Positions 1 through 7,683 of a DNA stretch of 64,000 nucleotides are shown here, piece by piece. Under the pieces are notes generated by a model. It did no database searches. It was not told where the DNA came from and saw only the letters and a program-made list of their open reading frames with translations. The stretch is from contig NZ_SNXR01000015.1 in assembly GCF_004362665.1 (NCBI RefSeq), positions 62,001 to 126,000 of the forward strand, in the 5' to 3' direction. How positions within the stretch are numbered: position 1 is the stretch's first letter; each line of letters opens with the position of its first letter. The translations under genes were made by a program, and so were the position numbers. Source of the stretch: Flavobacterium dankookense. Its GTDB lineage: Bacteria > Bacteroidota > Bacteroidia > Flavobacteriales > Flavobacteriaceae.

Positions 1-2
1 AT

Positions 3-2636
3 TTACGATTGATTATCAATGCAGGTTCCATTTTAGAAAACGATGACCAACAAGGTTTAGCGCATTTCATGGAACACATGTGTTTCAACGGAACCAAAAG
101 ATTTCCAAAAAATCAATTGGTAGATTATTTACAAAGTATTGGTGTAAAATTTGGTCAGCATTTGAATGCTTACACTAGTTTTGACGAAACCGTTTATTTC
201 CTTCCAATTCCTTCGGATAGTCCTGAAAAAGTTGAGAAAGGTTTTCAAATTATTGAAGATTGGGCTTTTAACGCTAATCTAACTCCTGAAGAAATCGACA
301 AAGAAAGAGGAGTTGTTTTAGAAGAATATCGTCTTGGACTTGGAGCAGACAAAAGAATGCAAGATAGATACATTCCAAAAATGATGTACAATTCTCAATA
401 TGCTAATCGTCTCCCAATTGGTAAAAAAGAAATTCTTGAAAACTTTACCTATGATAAAGTAACAAGTTTTTACAAAGATTGGTATCGACCAAATTTGATG
501 AGTGTAATTGTTGTTGGAGATATTGATGTGGCTGAAATGGAGAAAAAAATCAAAGACCATTTCGAAAAATATCAAAATCCTAAGAATGAAAAACCAAGAA
601 AAGCATTTGAAGTTCCAAATCACAAAGAAACCTTTGTTTCAATAGAAAGTGATAAAGAAGCAGCTCAAACGCAAATCCAATTACTTTATAAAGATTACGG
701 TTCGCCGAAAAAAATCAAAACAATTGGCGATTATAAAAACAGATTGGCGGAAGGTTTATTTTCAACGATGTTGAATAACCGTTTAAACGAATTAACGAAT
801 TCTCCAACGCCACCATTCACTTATGGTTATACGTATCACGGTGGAACTTTTGCTAGAGAAAAAGAAGCTTTTCAGTCGTTTGCAATGATTGATGAGAAAA
901 AACAAATTGAAGCGTTGAAAGTCTTAGTTTCTGAAAACGAAAGAGTGAAGAAATTTGGATTTACAGCTGGTGAATTTGAAAGAGCTAAAAATGAAATTTT
1001 ATCCAGAGTTGAAAGTCAATTTAAAGATAAAGACAAAACAGAATCGGAGAATTTTGTTTGGGAATGTCAGTCTAATTTCTTGGAAGGAATGCCAATGTCC
1101 GGAATTGAATGGGAATATGCAACGATTCAAAAAATCTTACCAACAATTAATTTAACGCAAGTTAATGGTTTGATAAAGGATTTTATTAAAGATGACAATA
1201 GAGTAATTGTAATCACATCGCCAGAAAAAGAAGGTTTGAAAAAAGTAACTGAAGCGGAAGTTTTAGATGCTTTAAAAGTTAATTCAAACGATTTAAAACC
1301 GTATGAAGATAAAGCAGTAGCTTCGAGTTTGATTAGAAATACTGTAAAAGAAGGAAGCATTTCAAAAAAAGAAACCAATGATAAAATTGGCGCAACAACT
1401 TTAACTTTATCTAATGGAGCAAAAGTAACGTACAAGAAAACCGATTTCAAAAATGACGAAATCATGTTAGAAGCCATCAGTTTTGGAGGTTCAAATTTGT
1501 ATTCTAATGATGAAATGAAGAAAACGCAGTTCGCTAACGGCGGTTTGACAGAAGCAGGTTTTTCTGGATTAAAACAAAATGATATTGATAAATTTATGGC
1601 AGGAAAAATTGCTTCTGTTTATCCATTTATAAGCAATACTACAGAAGGTTTCAGAGGAAGCACAACTCCAAAAGATTTAGAATATGCTTTCCAAATGATT
1701 CATGCCTATTTTACCGATTTAAATTTTGATGCCGATGCTTTTGAAGGTTACAAGCAAAAGCAATCTAACTTTTTCGAGAACATGATTTCACAACCTAATT
1801 TCTATTTCCAACAAGAGTTTTATACTTATTTGAATAAAGAAAATCCAAGATGGAACGGAATAGTACCAACAGCTGAAAAATGGAATGAAACGGATTATAA
1901 GTTAGCTTACAATAAATTTAAAGAACGTTTTTCTAATGCTGGTGATTTTGAATTTTTCTTCGTAGGAAATGTTGATGATGCAAAAATGGAAGAATTTGCC
2001 AAAAAGTATATAGCTTCATTACCATCAAACGGAACAAAAGAAACGGCAAAAGATTTAGGATATAGATTCTTAAAAGGCGATATCAAAAAAGTAGTGAATA
2101 AAGGAAAAGATCCAAAAAGTAATGTAACCATTATGTTCTATGGCGATGCACCTTATTCTGCAAAAGAAGCTGTTGCCATGACAGCACTTGGAGAAGTTTT
2201 AACTATCAAATTGGTTGAAGAATTAAGAGAAAACGAAAGTGGTGTTTATGGAGTAAATGCTCGTGGAAGTATGTCAAAAGTTCCTTATGGTTCGTATAAT
2301 TTCAACATTAGTTTCCCTTGTGGACCAGAAAATGCTGAGAAATTAATAGCATCTGCTTTGGCTGAATTGGATAAAATCATCAAAAACGGTCCAGAAGAAA
2401 AAGATGTAAACAAATACAAAGAAGCAGAAGCTTTGGATTACAAAAAGAAAATCAAAGAAAACCGTTATTGGATGACTAATTTTACTCGTTCGTTTATGAA
2501 TGGTTCTAGTCCAGAAGAAATTCTAACGGCTTCGGATAAAGTGAAAGAAGTTACAGCTAAAGATATTCAAGATGTAGCAGCTAAATATTTATCGAAAGAT
2601 AAAGTAATTGGAATTTTAATGCCAGAAGCAAAATAA
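3..2636 (+). CDS. M16 family zinc metallopeptidase (insulinase/PqqL-like), 5' end cut by window
   Basis: The reading frame is open to the left edge, so the true start lies outside the window; the TTG at position 9 is only the first permissible codon inside it. The inverted zinc motif HFMEH lies about 20 residues into the visible part, and the downstream glutamates of the M16 site are in the ERGVVLEEYR region. About 875 residues are visible. That fits a two-domain M16 protease with an active N-terminal half and an inactive C-terminal half, missing some tens of residues with the expected signal peptide. Such proteins are usually periplasmic or outer-membrane-associated peptidases in Bacteroidota. 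The gene ends at a bidirectional terminator shared with the convergent methyltransferase. The substrate cannot be read from the sequence. Confidence 0.9.
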   Translation, partial: LRLIINAGSILENDDQQGLAHFMEHMCFNGTKRFPKNQLVDYLQSIGVKFGQHLNAYTSFDETVYFLPIPSDSPEKVEKGFQIIEDWAFNANLTPEEIDKERGVVLEEYRLGLGADKRMQDRYIPKMMYNSQYANRLPIGKKEILENFTYDKVTSFYKDWYRPNLMSVIVVGDIDVAEMEKKIKDHFEKYQNPKNEKPRKAFEVPNHKETFVSIESDKEAAQTQIQLLYKDYGSPKKIKTIGDYKNRLAEGLFSTMLNNRLNELTNSPTPPFTYGYTYHGGTFAREKEAFQSFAMIDEKKQIEALKVLVSENERVKKFGFTAGEFERAKNEILSRVESQFKDKDKTESENFVWECQSNFLEGMPMSGIEWEYATIQKILPTINLTQVNGLIKDFIKDDNRVIVITSPEKEGLKKVTEAEVLDALKVNSNDLKPYEDKAVASSLIRNTVKEGSISKKETNDKIGATTLTLSNGAKVTYKKTDFKNDEIMLEAISFGGSNLYSNDEMKKTQFANGGLTEAGFSGLKQNDIDKFMAGKIASVYPFISNTTEGFRGSTTPKDLEYAFQMIHAYFTDLNFDADAFEGYKQKQSNFFENMISQPNFYFQQEFYTYLNKENPRWNGIVPTAEKWNETDYKLAYNKFKERFSNAGDFEFFFVGNVDDAKMEEFAKKYIASLPSNGTKETAKDLGYRFLKGDIKKVVNKGKDPKSNVTIMFYGDAPYSAKEAVAMTALGEVLTIKLVEELRENESGVYGVNARGSMSKVPYGSYNFNISFPCGPENAEKLIASALAELDKIIKNGPEEKDVNKYKEAEALDYKKKIKENRYWMTNFTRSFMNGSSPEEILTASDKVKEVTAKDIQDVAAKYLSKDKVIGILMPEAK

Positions 2637-2653
2637 AAGGTTGATTTATAATT

Positions 2654-2690
2654 AAAAAACCACGTCTTGTTTAACTTGACGTGGTTTTTT
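2654..2690. terminator. Bidirectional intrinsic terminator
   Basis: A perfect 13-bp inverted repeat (2654-2666 with 2678-2690) has an 11-nt loop. It has an A-run on one side and a T-run on the other, so it can act in both directions. It sits between the convergent M16 peptidase and methyltransferase genes. Confidence 0.9.
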
Positions 2691-2696
2691 TACTTT

Positions 2697-3467
2697 TTAT
2701 TTAAAACAAACTGGAATTATTTCTCCTTTAGCCAAACAGCATTTTTCTACTAAATCAGCCGAAATTTTATTAGTATAATCTTCTTCGACAACTTTAAAAC
2801 CGATACTTCTCAGTTTATCAAAATAATCTCGTCCATAAACGCGAACGTGATCGTATTGCCCGAAAATTTTAGCACGTTCTTTTTGGTCAACAATGCTATC
2901 ATCCGAAAAAGTTGTTGCTCTTGATAAATCCTGCGGAATTTGAAAAATACCCATTCCACCAGGTTTTAAAACACGATATAACTCTTGCATCGCTTTAGTA
3001 TCATCAGGAATATGTTCTAAAACGTGATTGCAAAAAATAATATCATAACTGTTGTCTTCAAAAGGTAAATTACAAATATCTGCTTTTACATCTGCCAACG
3101 GCGAAAGTAAATCGGTTGTTGTATATTCAATATTAGTTTGCTTTTTGAACCTTTTGTAAAATTCTTGTTCAGGAGCAAAATGTAAAACCTTTTTCTTTTC
3201 TTTTGAAGTAAAAAAATCAGTTTCATTTTGAAGATACAACCAAAGTAAGCGATGTCTTTCTAAGGATAAAGTACTTGGCGACAATACATTGTTTCTTTGT
3301 GTTCCATAGCCATAAGGCAAAAACATTCGAAAACTTTTACCGTCAATTGGATCAGTAAAACGATTTCCTTTTAACAAAAATGCCAAAATCGGACGAACTA
3401 CAATACTCAATCGGATTAATATCGGACGAGGAATAGTATTTAATATAAATTTGAATGCTTTTTTCAT
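2697..3467 (-). CDS. Class I SAM-dependent methyltransferase (Methyltransf_11 type)
   Basis: The protein has 256 residues. Its N-terminal 35 residues are basic and hydrophobic and could bind the membrane. A Rossmann methyltransferase domain follows: a degenerate motif I near residues 94-100 (VLHFAPE), an acidic residue near 119, a DICNLPF segment at 130-136, the VLEHIPDD stretch at 149-156 and LKPGG at 167-171. These are typical of small-molecule or lipid methyltransferases; the substrate is unknown. The ATG lies only 2 nt from the inverted repeat that frames the upstream GxxExxY gene, so that repeat forms its translation-initiation region. It is probably co-transcribed from map through the GxxExxY unit. 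Confidence 0.85.
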   Translation of the reverse strand: MKKAFKFILNTIPRPILIRLSIVVRPILAFLLKGNRFTDPIDGKSFRMFLPYGYGTQRNNVLSPSTLSLERHRLLWLYLQNETDFFTSKEKKKVLHFAPEQEFYKRFKKQTNIEYTTTDLLSPLADVKADICNLPFEDNSYDIIFCNHVLEHIPDDTKAMQELYRVLKPGGMGIFQIPQDLSRATTFSDDSIVDQKERAKIFGQYDHVRVYGRDYFDKLRSIGFKVVEEDYTNKISADLVEKCCLAKGEIIPVCFK

Positions 3468-3469
3468 AG

Positions 3470-3514
3470 TTATTTCACGGAGTTTCTCAGAGAAAACACA
3501 GAGTTTCGCAAAGA
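3470..3514. repeat. Left arm of 45-bp inverted repeat framing the GxxExxY gene
   Basis: It matches the reverse complement of 3896-3940 at 42 of 45 positions; the core 38 bp (3476-3513) has two mismatches. It starts 2 nt from the methyltransferase ATG and ends 2 nt from the GxxExxY stop codon. Internally it repeats an AGAGTTTCTCAGAG / AGAGTTTC theme. Confidence 0.9.
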
Positions 3515-3516
3515 TT

Positions 3517-3894
3517 TTAAGTGTTGTTTATAAATCTTTTTATATTGTTTTTTAAAATTTTACTGTGAAAATTCATTAGTAAACCAATCGGATGATTTCC
3601 TAGTTTTAAATAGGTTAGTATTTGAGCAAAATGTACATCAGTAAAATTTTCAACAGTTTTAATTTCGATGACCAATTTGTTTTCAATCAATAAATCTATA
3701 CGATATCCATGGTCAAGCTTTATGTCTTTGTAAATTACGGGTAACGCTTTTTCTTTTTCTACTTTTAGTCCAGCATTTTTTAACTCATAAAAAAGACATT
3801 CTTGATAAGCAGATTCTAATAAACCTGGACCAAGTTCTTTATGAACTTCTATGGCTAAACCAATGACTTTATATGTTAATTCGTTTATTTCCAT
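3517..3894 (-). CDS. GxxExxY family protein
   Basis: The 125-residue protein carries the family motif GPGLLESAYQ near residues 22-31. A PD-(D/E)XK-like core follows (YRIDLLIENKLVIEIK), in which D, E and K are spaced as in restriction-type nucleases. The family is known from scattered, often multicopy genes; its biochemical role is not established. The gene sits on the minus strand between map and the methyltransferase and is bracketed almost exactly by a 45-bp inverted repeat, with arms 1 nt beyond its start and 2 nt beyond its stop. That organisation suggests a small mobile or mobilised unit. Confidence 0.9.
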   Translation of the reverse strand: MEINELTYKVIGLAIEVHKELGPGLLESAYQECLFYELKNAGLKVEKEKALPVIYKDIKLDHGYRIDLLIENKLVIEIKTVENFTDVHFAQILTYLKLGNHPIGLLMNFHSKILKNNIKRFINNT

Positions 3895-3895
3895 T

Positions 3896-3940
3896 TCTTT
3901 GTGAAACTCTGTGTTTTCTCTGAGAAACTCTGTGTAATAA
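3896..3940. repeat. Right arm of 45-bp inverted repeat framing the GxxExxY gene
   Basis: This is the partner of 3470-3514. It lies between the GxxExxY ATG (3892-3894) and the map stop codon (3942-3944), leaving a single base on each side. The unit therefore exactly fills the map-to-methyltransferase gap. Confidence 0.9.
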
Positions 3941-3941
3941 A

Positions 3942-4760
3942 TTATAACACCAATGGATTTTTTCTAAACTCATTTTCTTCCTCAGATTTTATTCCCAAAA
4001 CATCATAAATATATTGAAATGTAGAAAGCAATTCGGGTTTTCCATTGACTAAAGCTACATTATGTTCAAAATGCGCGCTTGGTTTTTTGTCGGCAGTAAC
4101 AATCGTCCAGTTATCTTTTAGTGTTTTGATGTTTTTGGTTCCCATATTAATCATCGGTTCGATAGCAACAACCATTCCTTCGATAAATAGTTTTCCGCGA
4201 CCGCGTTTTCCGTAGTTCGGCATTTCTGGACCTTCGTGCATTTTTTTTCCTAATCCGTGACCAACCAACTCACGAACAACACCATAGCCAAAACTTTCGG
4301 TGTATTTTTGAATAGCATTTCCAACATCTTCTACACGATTTCCAGCTTTAAATTCACGAATTCCGATATAGAGACTTTCTTTGGTTACTTCTAACAACTT
4401 TTTGGTTTCTGGAGCAACGTTTCCAATTTCAAAAGTATAAGCGTGGTCGCCATAAAATTCATTCATCAAAACACCACAATCTACCGAAACAACATCGCCA
4501 TCTTCAATTGGACGATTGGTTGGCAGACCATGAACAACTTGCTCATTAACGCTAGTTAACAATGTTGACGGACAACCATATAGTCCAAGAAATCCTGGAA
4601 TTCCACCGTTGTCTCTAATAAATTCTTCGGCTTTTTTATCGAGTTCTAAAGTAGTAACACCTTCTTTTATTTCAGTAGCAATCATACCTAAGGTTTTAGA
4701 AACCAATAAAGCACTTTTGCGCATTAATTCAATCTCTTCTGAGGTTTTTGGAATAATCAT
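3942..4760 (-). CDS. map: Type I methionine aminopeptidase
   Basis: This enzyme removes the initiator methionine from nascent proteins in the cytoplasm. The 272-residue protein has all five metal ligands of the pita-bread fold: D94 (SVDCG), D105 (YGDHA), H168 (VGHGLG), E201 (AIEPM) and E232 (FEHN), plus the substrate-binding H77. The C-terminal tail of about 20 residues (IKSEEENEFRKNPLVL) is a little longer than in E. coli. In the leftward direction it is followed by the inverted-repeat-framed GxxExxY gene and then the methyltransferase. A -7 box lies about 20 bp upstream of the ATG, separating it from the TolC-type gene. Confidence 0.97.
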   Translation of the reverse strand: MIIPKTSEEIELMRKSALLVSKTLGMIATEIKEGVTTLELDKKAEEFIRDNGGIPGFLGLYGCPSTLLTSVNEQVVHGLPTNRPIEDGDVVSVDCGVLMNEFYGDHAYTFEIGNVAPETKKLLEVTKESLYIGIREFKAGNRVEDVGNAIQKYTESFGYGVVRELVGHGLGKKMHEGPEMPNYGKRGRGKLFIEGMVVAIEPMINMGTKNIKTLKDNWTIVTADKKPSAHFEHNVALVNGKPELLSTFQYIYDVLGIKSEEENEFRKNPLVL

Positions 4761-4780
4761 TTTTCTAATTTTTCAGTGTG

Positions 4781-4788
4781 CAAAAGTA
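4781..4788 (-). promoter_or_regulatory. -7 box (TACTTTTG) for map
   Basis: It matches the Bacteroidota sigma-A consensus TAnnTTTG on the minus strand and ends about 20 nt before the map ATG. It lies between the stop of the TolC-type gene (4803) and map, so map probably starts its own transcript. Confidence 0.6.
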
Positions 4789-4802
4789 GTTATTTTTAAT
4801 CA

Positions 4803-6188
4803 TTATTCCGGATTAGCCATGATTTTGAACAACGAAGCATTGGATTCAAAAAATTTATTTTCGATGGAAAGCTGTGATAGTTGTGCTGAAACCAAATTAT
4901 TTTCGCGACTATTAATCAAAAAAATTGAGCTTTCGCCAAATGAAAAAAGTCTTTCTTCGGAGTTGAGCATTGTACTGTAGTCAGTTACCAATTCATCAAT
5001 ATAGTTTTTTTGTTTTTCTAATGAAGTGATTTCTGCTTGTTGAGCATTGATTTTATTTTTCAGTTGAACACGTTCCAAATCCAAATCGAATTGCGCATTT
5101 TGCAGTTTTAATTTAGCTAATTTTAAACTCCCACGTTCTTTTCGAAGAAAAATAGGAAACGCAAAATTAACACCAACTTTATAATCTTGAAAACGATAAT
5201 TGTCAATATAGCTTGGTTCGGAAAGATAGGAATAACCTAAGTCAATTTTGGGCAAAAGCATGTTGGCTTTTAATTTTCTTTCTACATCGAGCATCTGTAT
5301 TTTGTTTTCCAAAGCATTGATTTTTGGATGGTTTTCCAACGAAGGTGTCATCATCAATTCGTTTGTTCGAAGTGTTTCTCTAATGGTTAATTCAAGCTTT
5401 TCTTCGGGTATGATATTTTCTTGTAATTCTAACGGAACATTGTTTTCTAACCAAAGAAAATTTGCTAACTCCAATTTGGACTTTGTAAGTTTAAGTTTTG
5501 ATTCTTCTAAACTCAATTTGCGATTTCTAACAATTATTCCAGCTTCAACGCTATCAATAGCAGGTTTATCACCTTCTTTTATTAATCTTGAAACTCCATT
5601 AAAACGAATTTGAGCATTGGATAAATAGTTTTCATATAGTTTAACTTCATTGTAGTTTCTTTTCCAATTGAAATAGGCAACAGATGCATCATAAAGTACA
5701 GCAACTGCCATTAAATTTCTTTCGGCTTGACTGAGGTTTAGTTGTATTTTGGCTTTTCTCAAGTCGGCCATTCGTTGATTGATGAACAAACCTTGTCCTA
5801 TTGGAACTGAAATTCCGAAGGATGTTAAACCTTGGTTTGGAACGGTGTTTTCTGGATTTAGATAAATGCCTTCGTTGTTGTCAAATCCGGCTTTTACTTC
5901 TATTCCGTACCAAGTTGGAATTTTAAAACTACTGTTCAATATCGAATAATATTCGCTGTCTTTGAATTTTTTTTGTTCAAAATCAACTTCGATTTTTGGA
6001 TCAAATCCACCGCGTGCCATCATTAAATTAGCTTGTGCTTGATTGATTTCTAAACCTGCGCTTTTTACTAACGGATGGTATTTTTTTACGTAACCTAAAT
6101 ATTCATTGAAAGTGAGTTCTTGAAGGTTGTTTTCTTGTGCAACAACCCAAGTTGAGAATAGTAAGAGTATGAGTGATTTTAAATTCAT
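4803..6188 (-). CDS. TolC family outer membrane efflux/secretion channel
   Basis: The 461-residue protein has a signal peptide (about residues 1-17, ending VVAQ) and two long alpha-helical hairpin repeats rich in Asn, Glu, Lys and Leu, as in outer membrane factor proteins. It would form the outer-membrane exit duct for the ABC/HlyD-type exporter encoded just upstream. It is the last gene of the leftward unit LRR-TerC-TetR-ABC-HlyD-TolC. It is separated from the adaptor gene by 143 nt holding a nested hairpin, which may tune its expression relative to the inner-membrane parts. The cargo is unknown. Confidence 0.9.
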   Translation of the reverse strand: MNLKSLILLLFSTWVVAQENNLQELTFNEYLGYVKKYHPLVKSAGLEINQAQANLMMARGGFDPKIEVDFEQKKFKDSEYYSILNSSFKIPTWYGIEVKAGFDNNEGIYLNPENTVPNQGLTSFGISVPIGQGLFINQRMADLRKAKIQLNLSQAERNLMAVAVLYDASVAYFNWKRNYNEVKLYENYLSNAQIRFNGVSRLIKEGDKPAIDSVEAGIIVRNRKLSLEESKLKLTKSKLELANFLWLENNVPLELQENIIPEEKLELTIRETLRTNELMMTPSLENHPKINALENKIQMLDVERKLKANMLLPKIDLGYSYLSEPSYIDNYRFQDYKVGVNFAFPIFLRKERGSLKLAKLKLQNAQFDLDLERVQLKNKINAQQAEITSLEKQKNYIDELVTDYSTMLNSEERLFSFGESSIFLINSRENNLVSAQLSQLSIENKFFESNASLFKIMANPE

Positions 6189-6223
6189 ATTTTGTTGCCT
6201 TTTGATTGTGTTTTAACCCTGAT

Positions 6224-6280
6224 CTCGTCATTGTTGGAGCTCTTAACTTATTGATTAAATAAGTTAAAGCGACTGACGAG
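6224..6280. other. Nested hairpin in the HlyD-TolC intercistronic gap
   Basis: A perfect 10-bp inverted repeat (6243-6252 with 6258-6267, 5-nt loop) lies inside a 7-bp outer one (6224-6230 with 6274-6280). No T-run follows on the transcribed minus strand, so it looks more like an mRNA stability or processing element than a terminator. An ORF crossing this gap (6103-6315) has no recognisable features. Confidence 0.55.
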
Positions 6281-6331
6281 AGCAGGAACATGGATAGCAT
6301 AAATGCGCAAGCCATTCGTTTCTAAAAAAAA

Positions 6332-7678
6332 TTATTTTTTCTCTGTTGTGGTTTCTCCTTTGGGTTGATAATAATTTGGTGGAAATCCGTTCAAGGTTCG
6401 CCAAATTTCAAACCAAATTGGAACGTTGTCTAATAATGCAAGTGTTTGTGCACCAGATCCAATACTAACTTGTTTTGGCCAAGCTTCTTCACTTTCATCG
6501 GGTGCAATTAGTACTCGAAATTTTCCATTTGAACTGATGAAGTTTTCAACGGCTACGATTTTTCCTCCAAAAGTTCCATAGGACATATTTGGCCAGCCGG
6601 AAAAGACAATGGTTGGCCAACCGTCGAACCAAATCCTAACTTTTTCGCCTTTGTGGATTAACGGTAAATCGGTTGGATTAACATAGGTTTCTACTGCAAT
6701 GTCATATTTTGAAGGCATAATACTTACGATTTGTGTGCCTTCTTTTATAGTTTCTCCAATTCCTGATTGTAATGCACGGTTTACATAGCCACTTTGTGGT
6801 GCTTTTATGTAGTACATTCCGTTACGGATTTTATAATTACTGTATTGATTTTTCAGTTTATTTACTTGTGCTTCTGTGTCAAATTGGTTACTCAATGCTG
6901 TGTATTGATCACTTCGTGCTTTTTGTTCTTTTTCGTTATACTCTGCTATTATTCTGTTGATTTCTACCTTAGCATTAATCAATTCGTTTTTGCTGGTTAA
7001 TAATTTATTTTCTTGTGTTATTATTTTGGCTTCAACATCTTGAAGTTTTAGTCTTTTTTCTTCGACATCTACTACTGCTTTAAGTCCTTCTTTTTCGAGA
7101 GTTGAAGAACGGTTGAATTGTGTATTAGCAATTCTTACTTGTGTTTTTACAGCAATTAGATCCATGCTGTCACTTTTTACTTTTAGAATAGACTGTCGGA
7201 TTTTGTTTCTTGCTTGTTCAAGTTTTAAGTTTCTTTCATTCTGAATAGCTACTATTTGTGATGATAAAGTAGTTACTTTTCCACCATATGATTGTTGTGC
7301 CATTTCTTTTGCTTTGAGTTGGCTTTCGGTGTTTTGTACTAAATTTGGGTCAAGATATTCCTCTTTTGTTTCTGAAATGAAAAGAATTGTATCTCCTTTT
7401 TTAACAAAATCGCCTTCTTTTACATACCACTTTTCAATTCTTCCAGCTATTGCAGTATGAATGGTTTGTGGACGTTGATCGGGTTTTAAAGTTGTAACTG
7501 CACCAGTTCCCGAAATATTTTGTGTCCATGGTAAAAACAAAAATACTAATGCAAGCAGCGAAACTCTAATAATAATTTTGTTCAAAATTTTATAATGAGG
7601 TCGTTCACTTAGGTTTTTATAAGTGCTGTACTTTTCAATATTTTCATTGATTTTGTTGTTATTTGAAATGTTAAGCAT
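6332..7678 (-). CDS. HlyD family periplasmic adaptor (membrane fusion protein)
   Basis: The 448-residue protein has a short cytoplasmic N-terminus and one transmembrane helix near residues 34-52. A biotinyl-lipoyl half-motif (AGRIEKWYVKEGDFVKKGD, about 85-103) follows, then a long coiled-coil hairpin (about 120-295), the second lipoyl half (YYIKAPQSGYVNRAL) and a beta-barrel region. This is the standard adaptor layout linking an inner-membrane ABC exporter to a TolC duct. It lies 5 nt downstream of the ABC transporter gene, so the two are probably translated from one message. Confidence 0.92.
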   Translation of the reverse strand: MLNISNNNKINENIEKYSTYKNLSERPHYKILNKIIIRVSLLALVFLFLPWTQNISGTGAVTTLKPDQRPQTIHTAIAGRIEKWYVKEGDFVKKGDTILFISETKEEYLDPNLVQNTESQLKAKEMAQQSYGGKVTTLSSQIVAIQNERNLKLEQARNKIRQSILKVKSDSMDLIAVKTQVRIANTQFNRSSTLEKEGLKAVVDVEEKRLKLQDVEAKIITQENKLLTSKNELINAKVEINRIIAEYNEKEQKARSDQYTALSNQFDTEAQVNKLKNQYSNYKIRNGMYYIKAPQSGYVNRALQSGIGETIKEGTQIVSIMPSKYDIAVETYVNPTDLPLIHKGEKVRIWFDGWPTIVFSGWPNMSYGTFGGKIVAVENFISSNGKFRVLIAPDESEEAWPKQVSIGSGAQTLALLDNVPIWFEIWRTLNGFPPNYYQPKGETTTEKK

Positions 7679-7683
7679 GTTGA

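Noticed and set aside
4609..4980. 123-residue plus-strand ORF across the map/TolC boundary
   Set aside because: It is antisense to two well-supported genes and has no recognisable features.
6103..6315. 70-residue ORF upstream of and overlapping the TolC-type gene
   Set aside because: It overlaps the signal-peptide region of the TolC-type gene, has no family features and runs through the nested hairpin.
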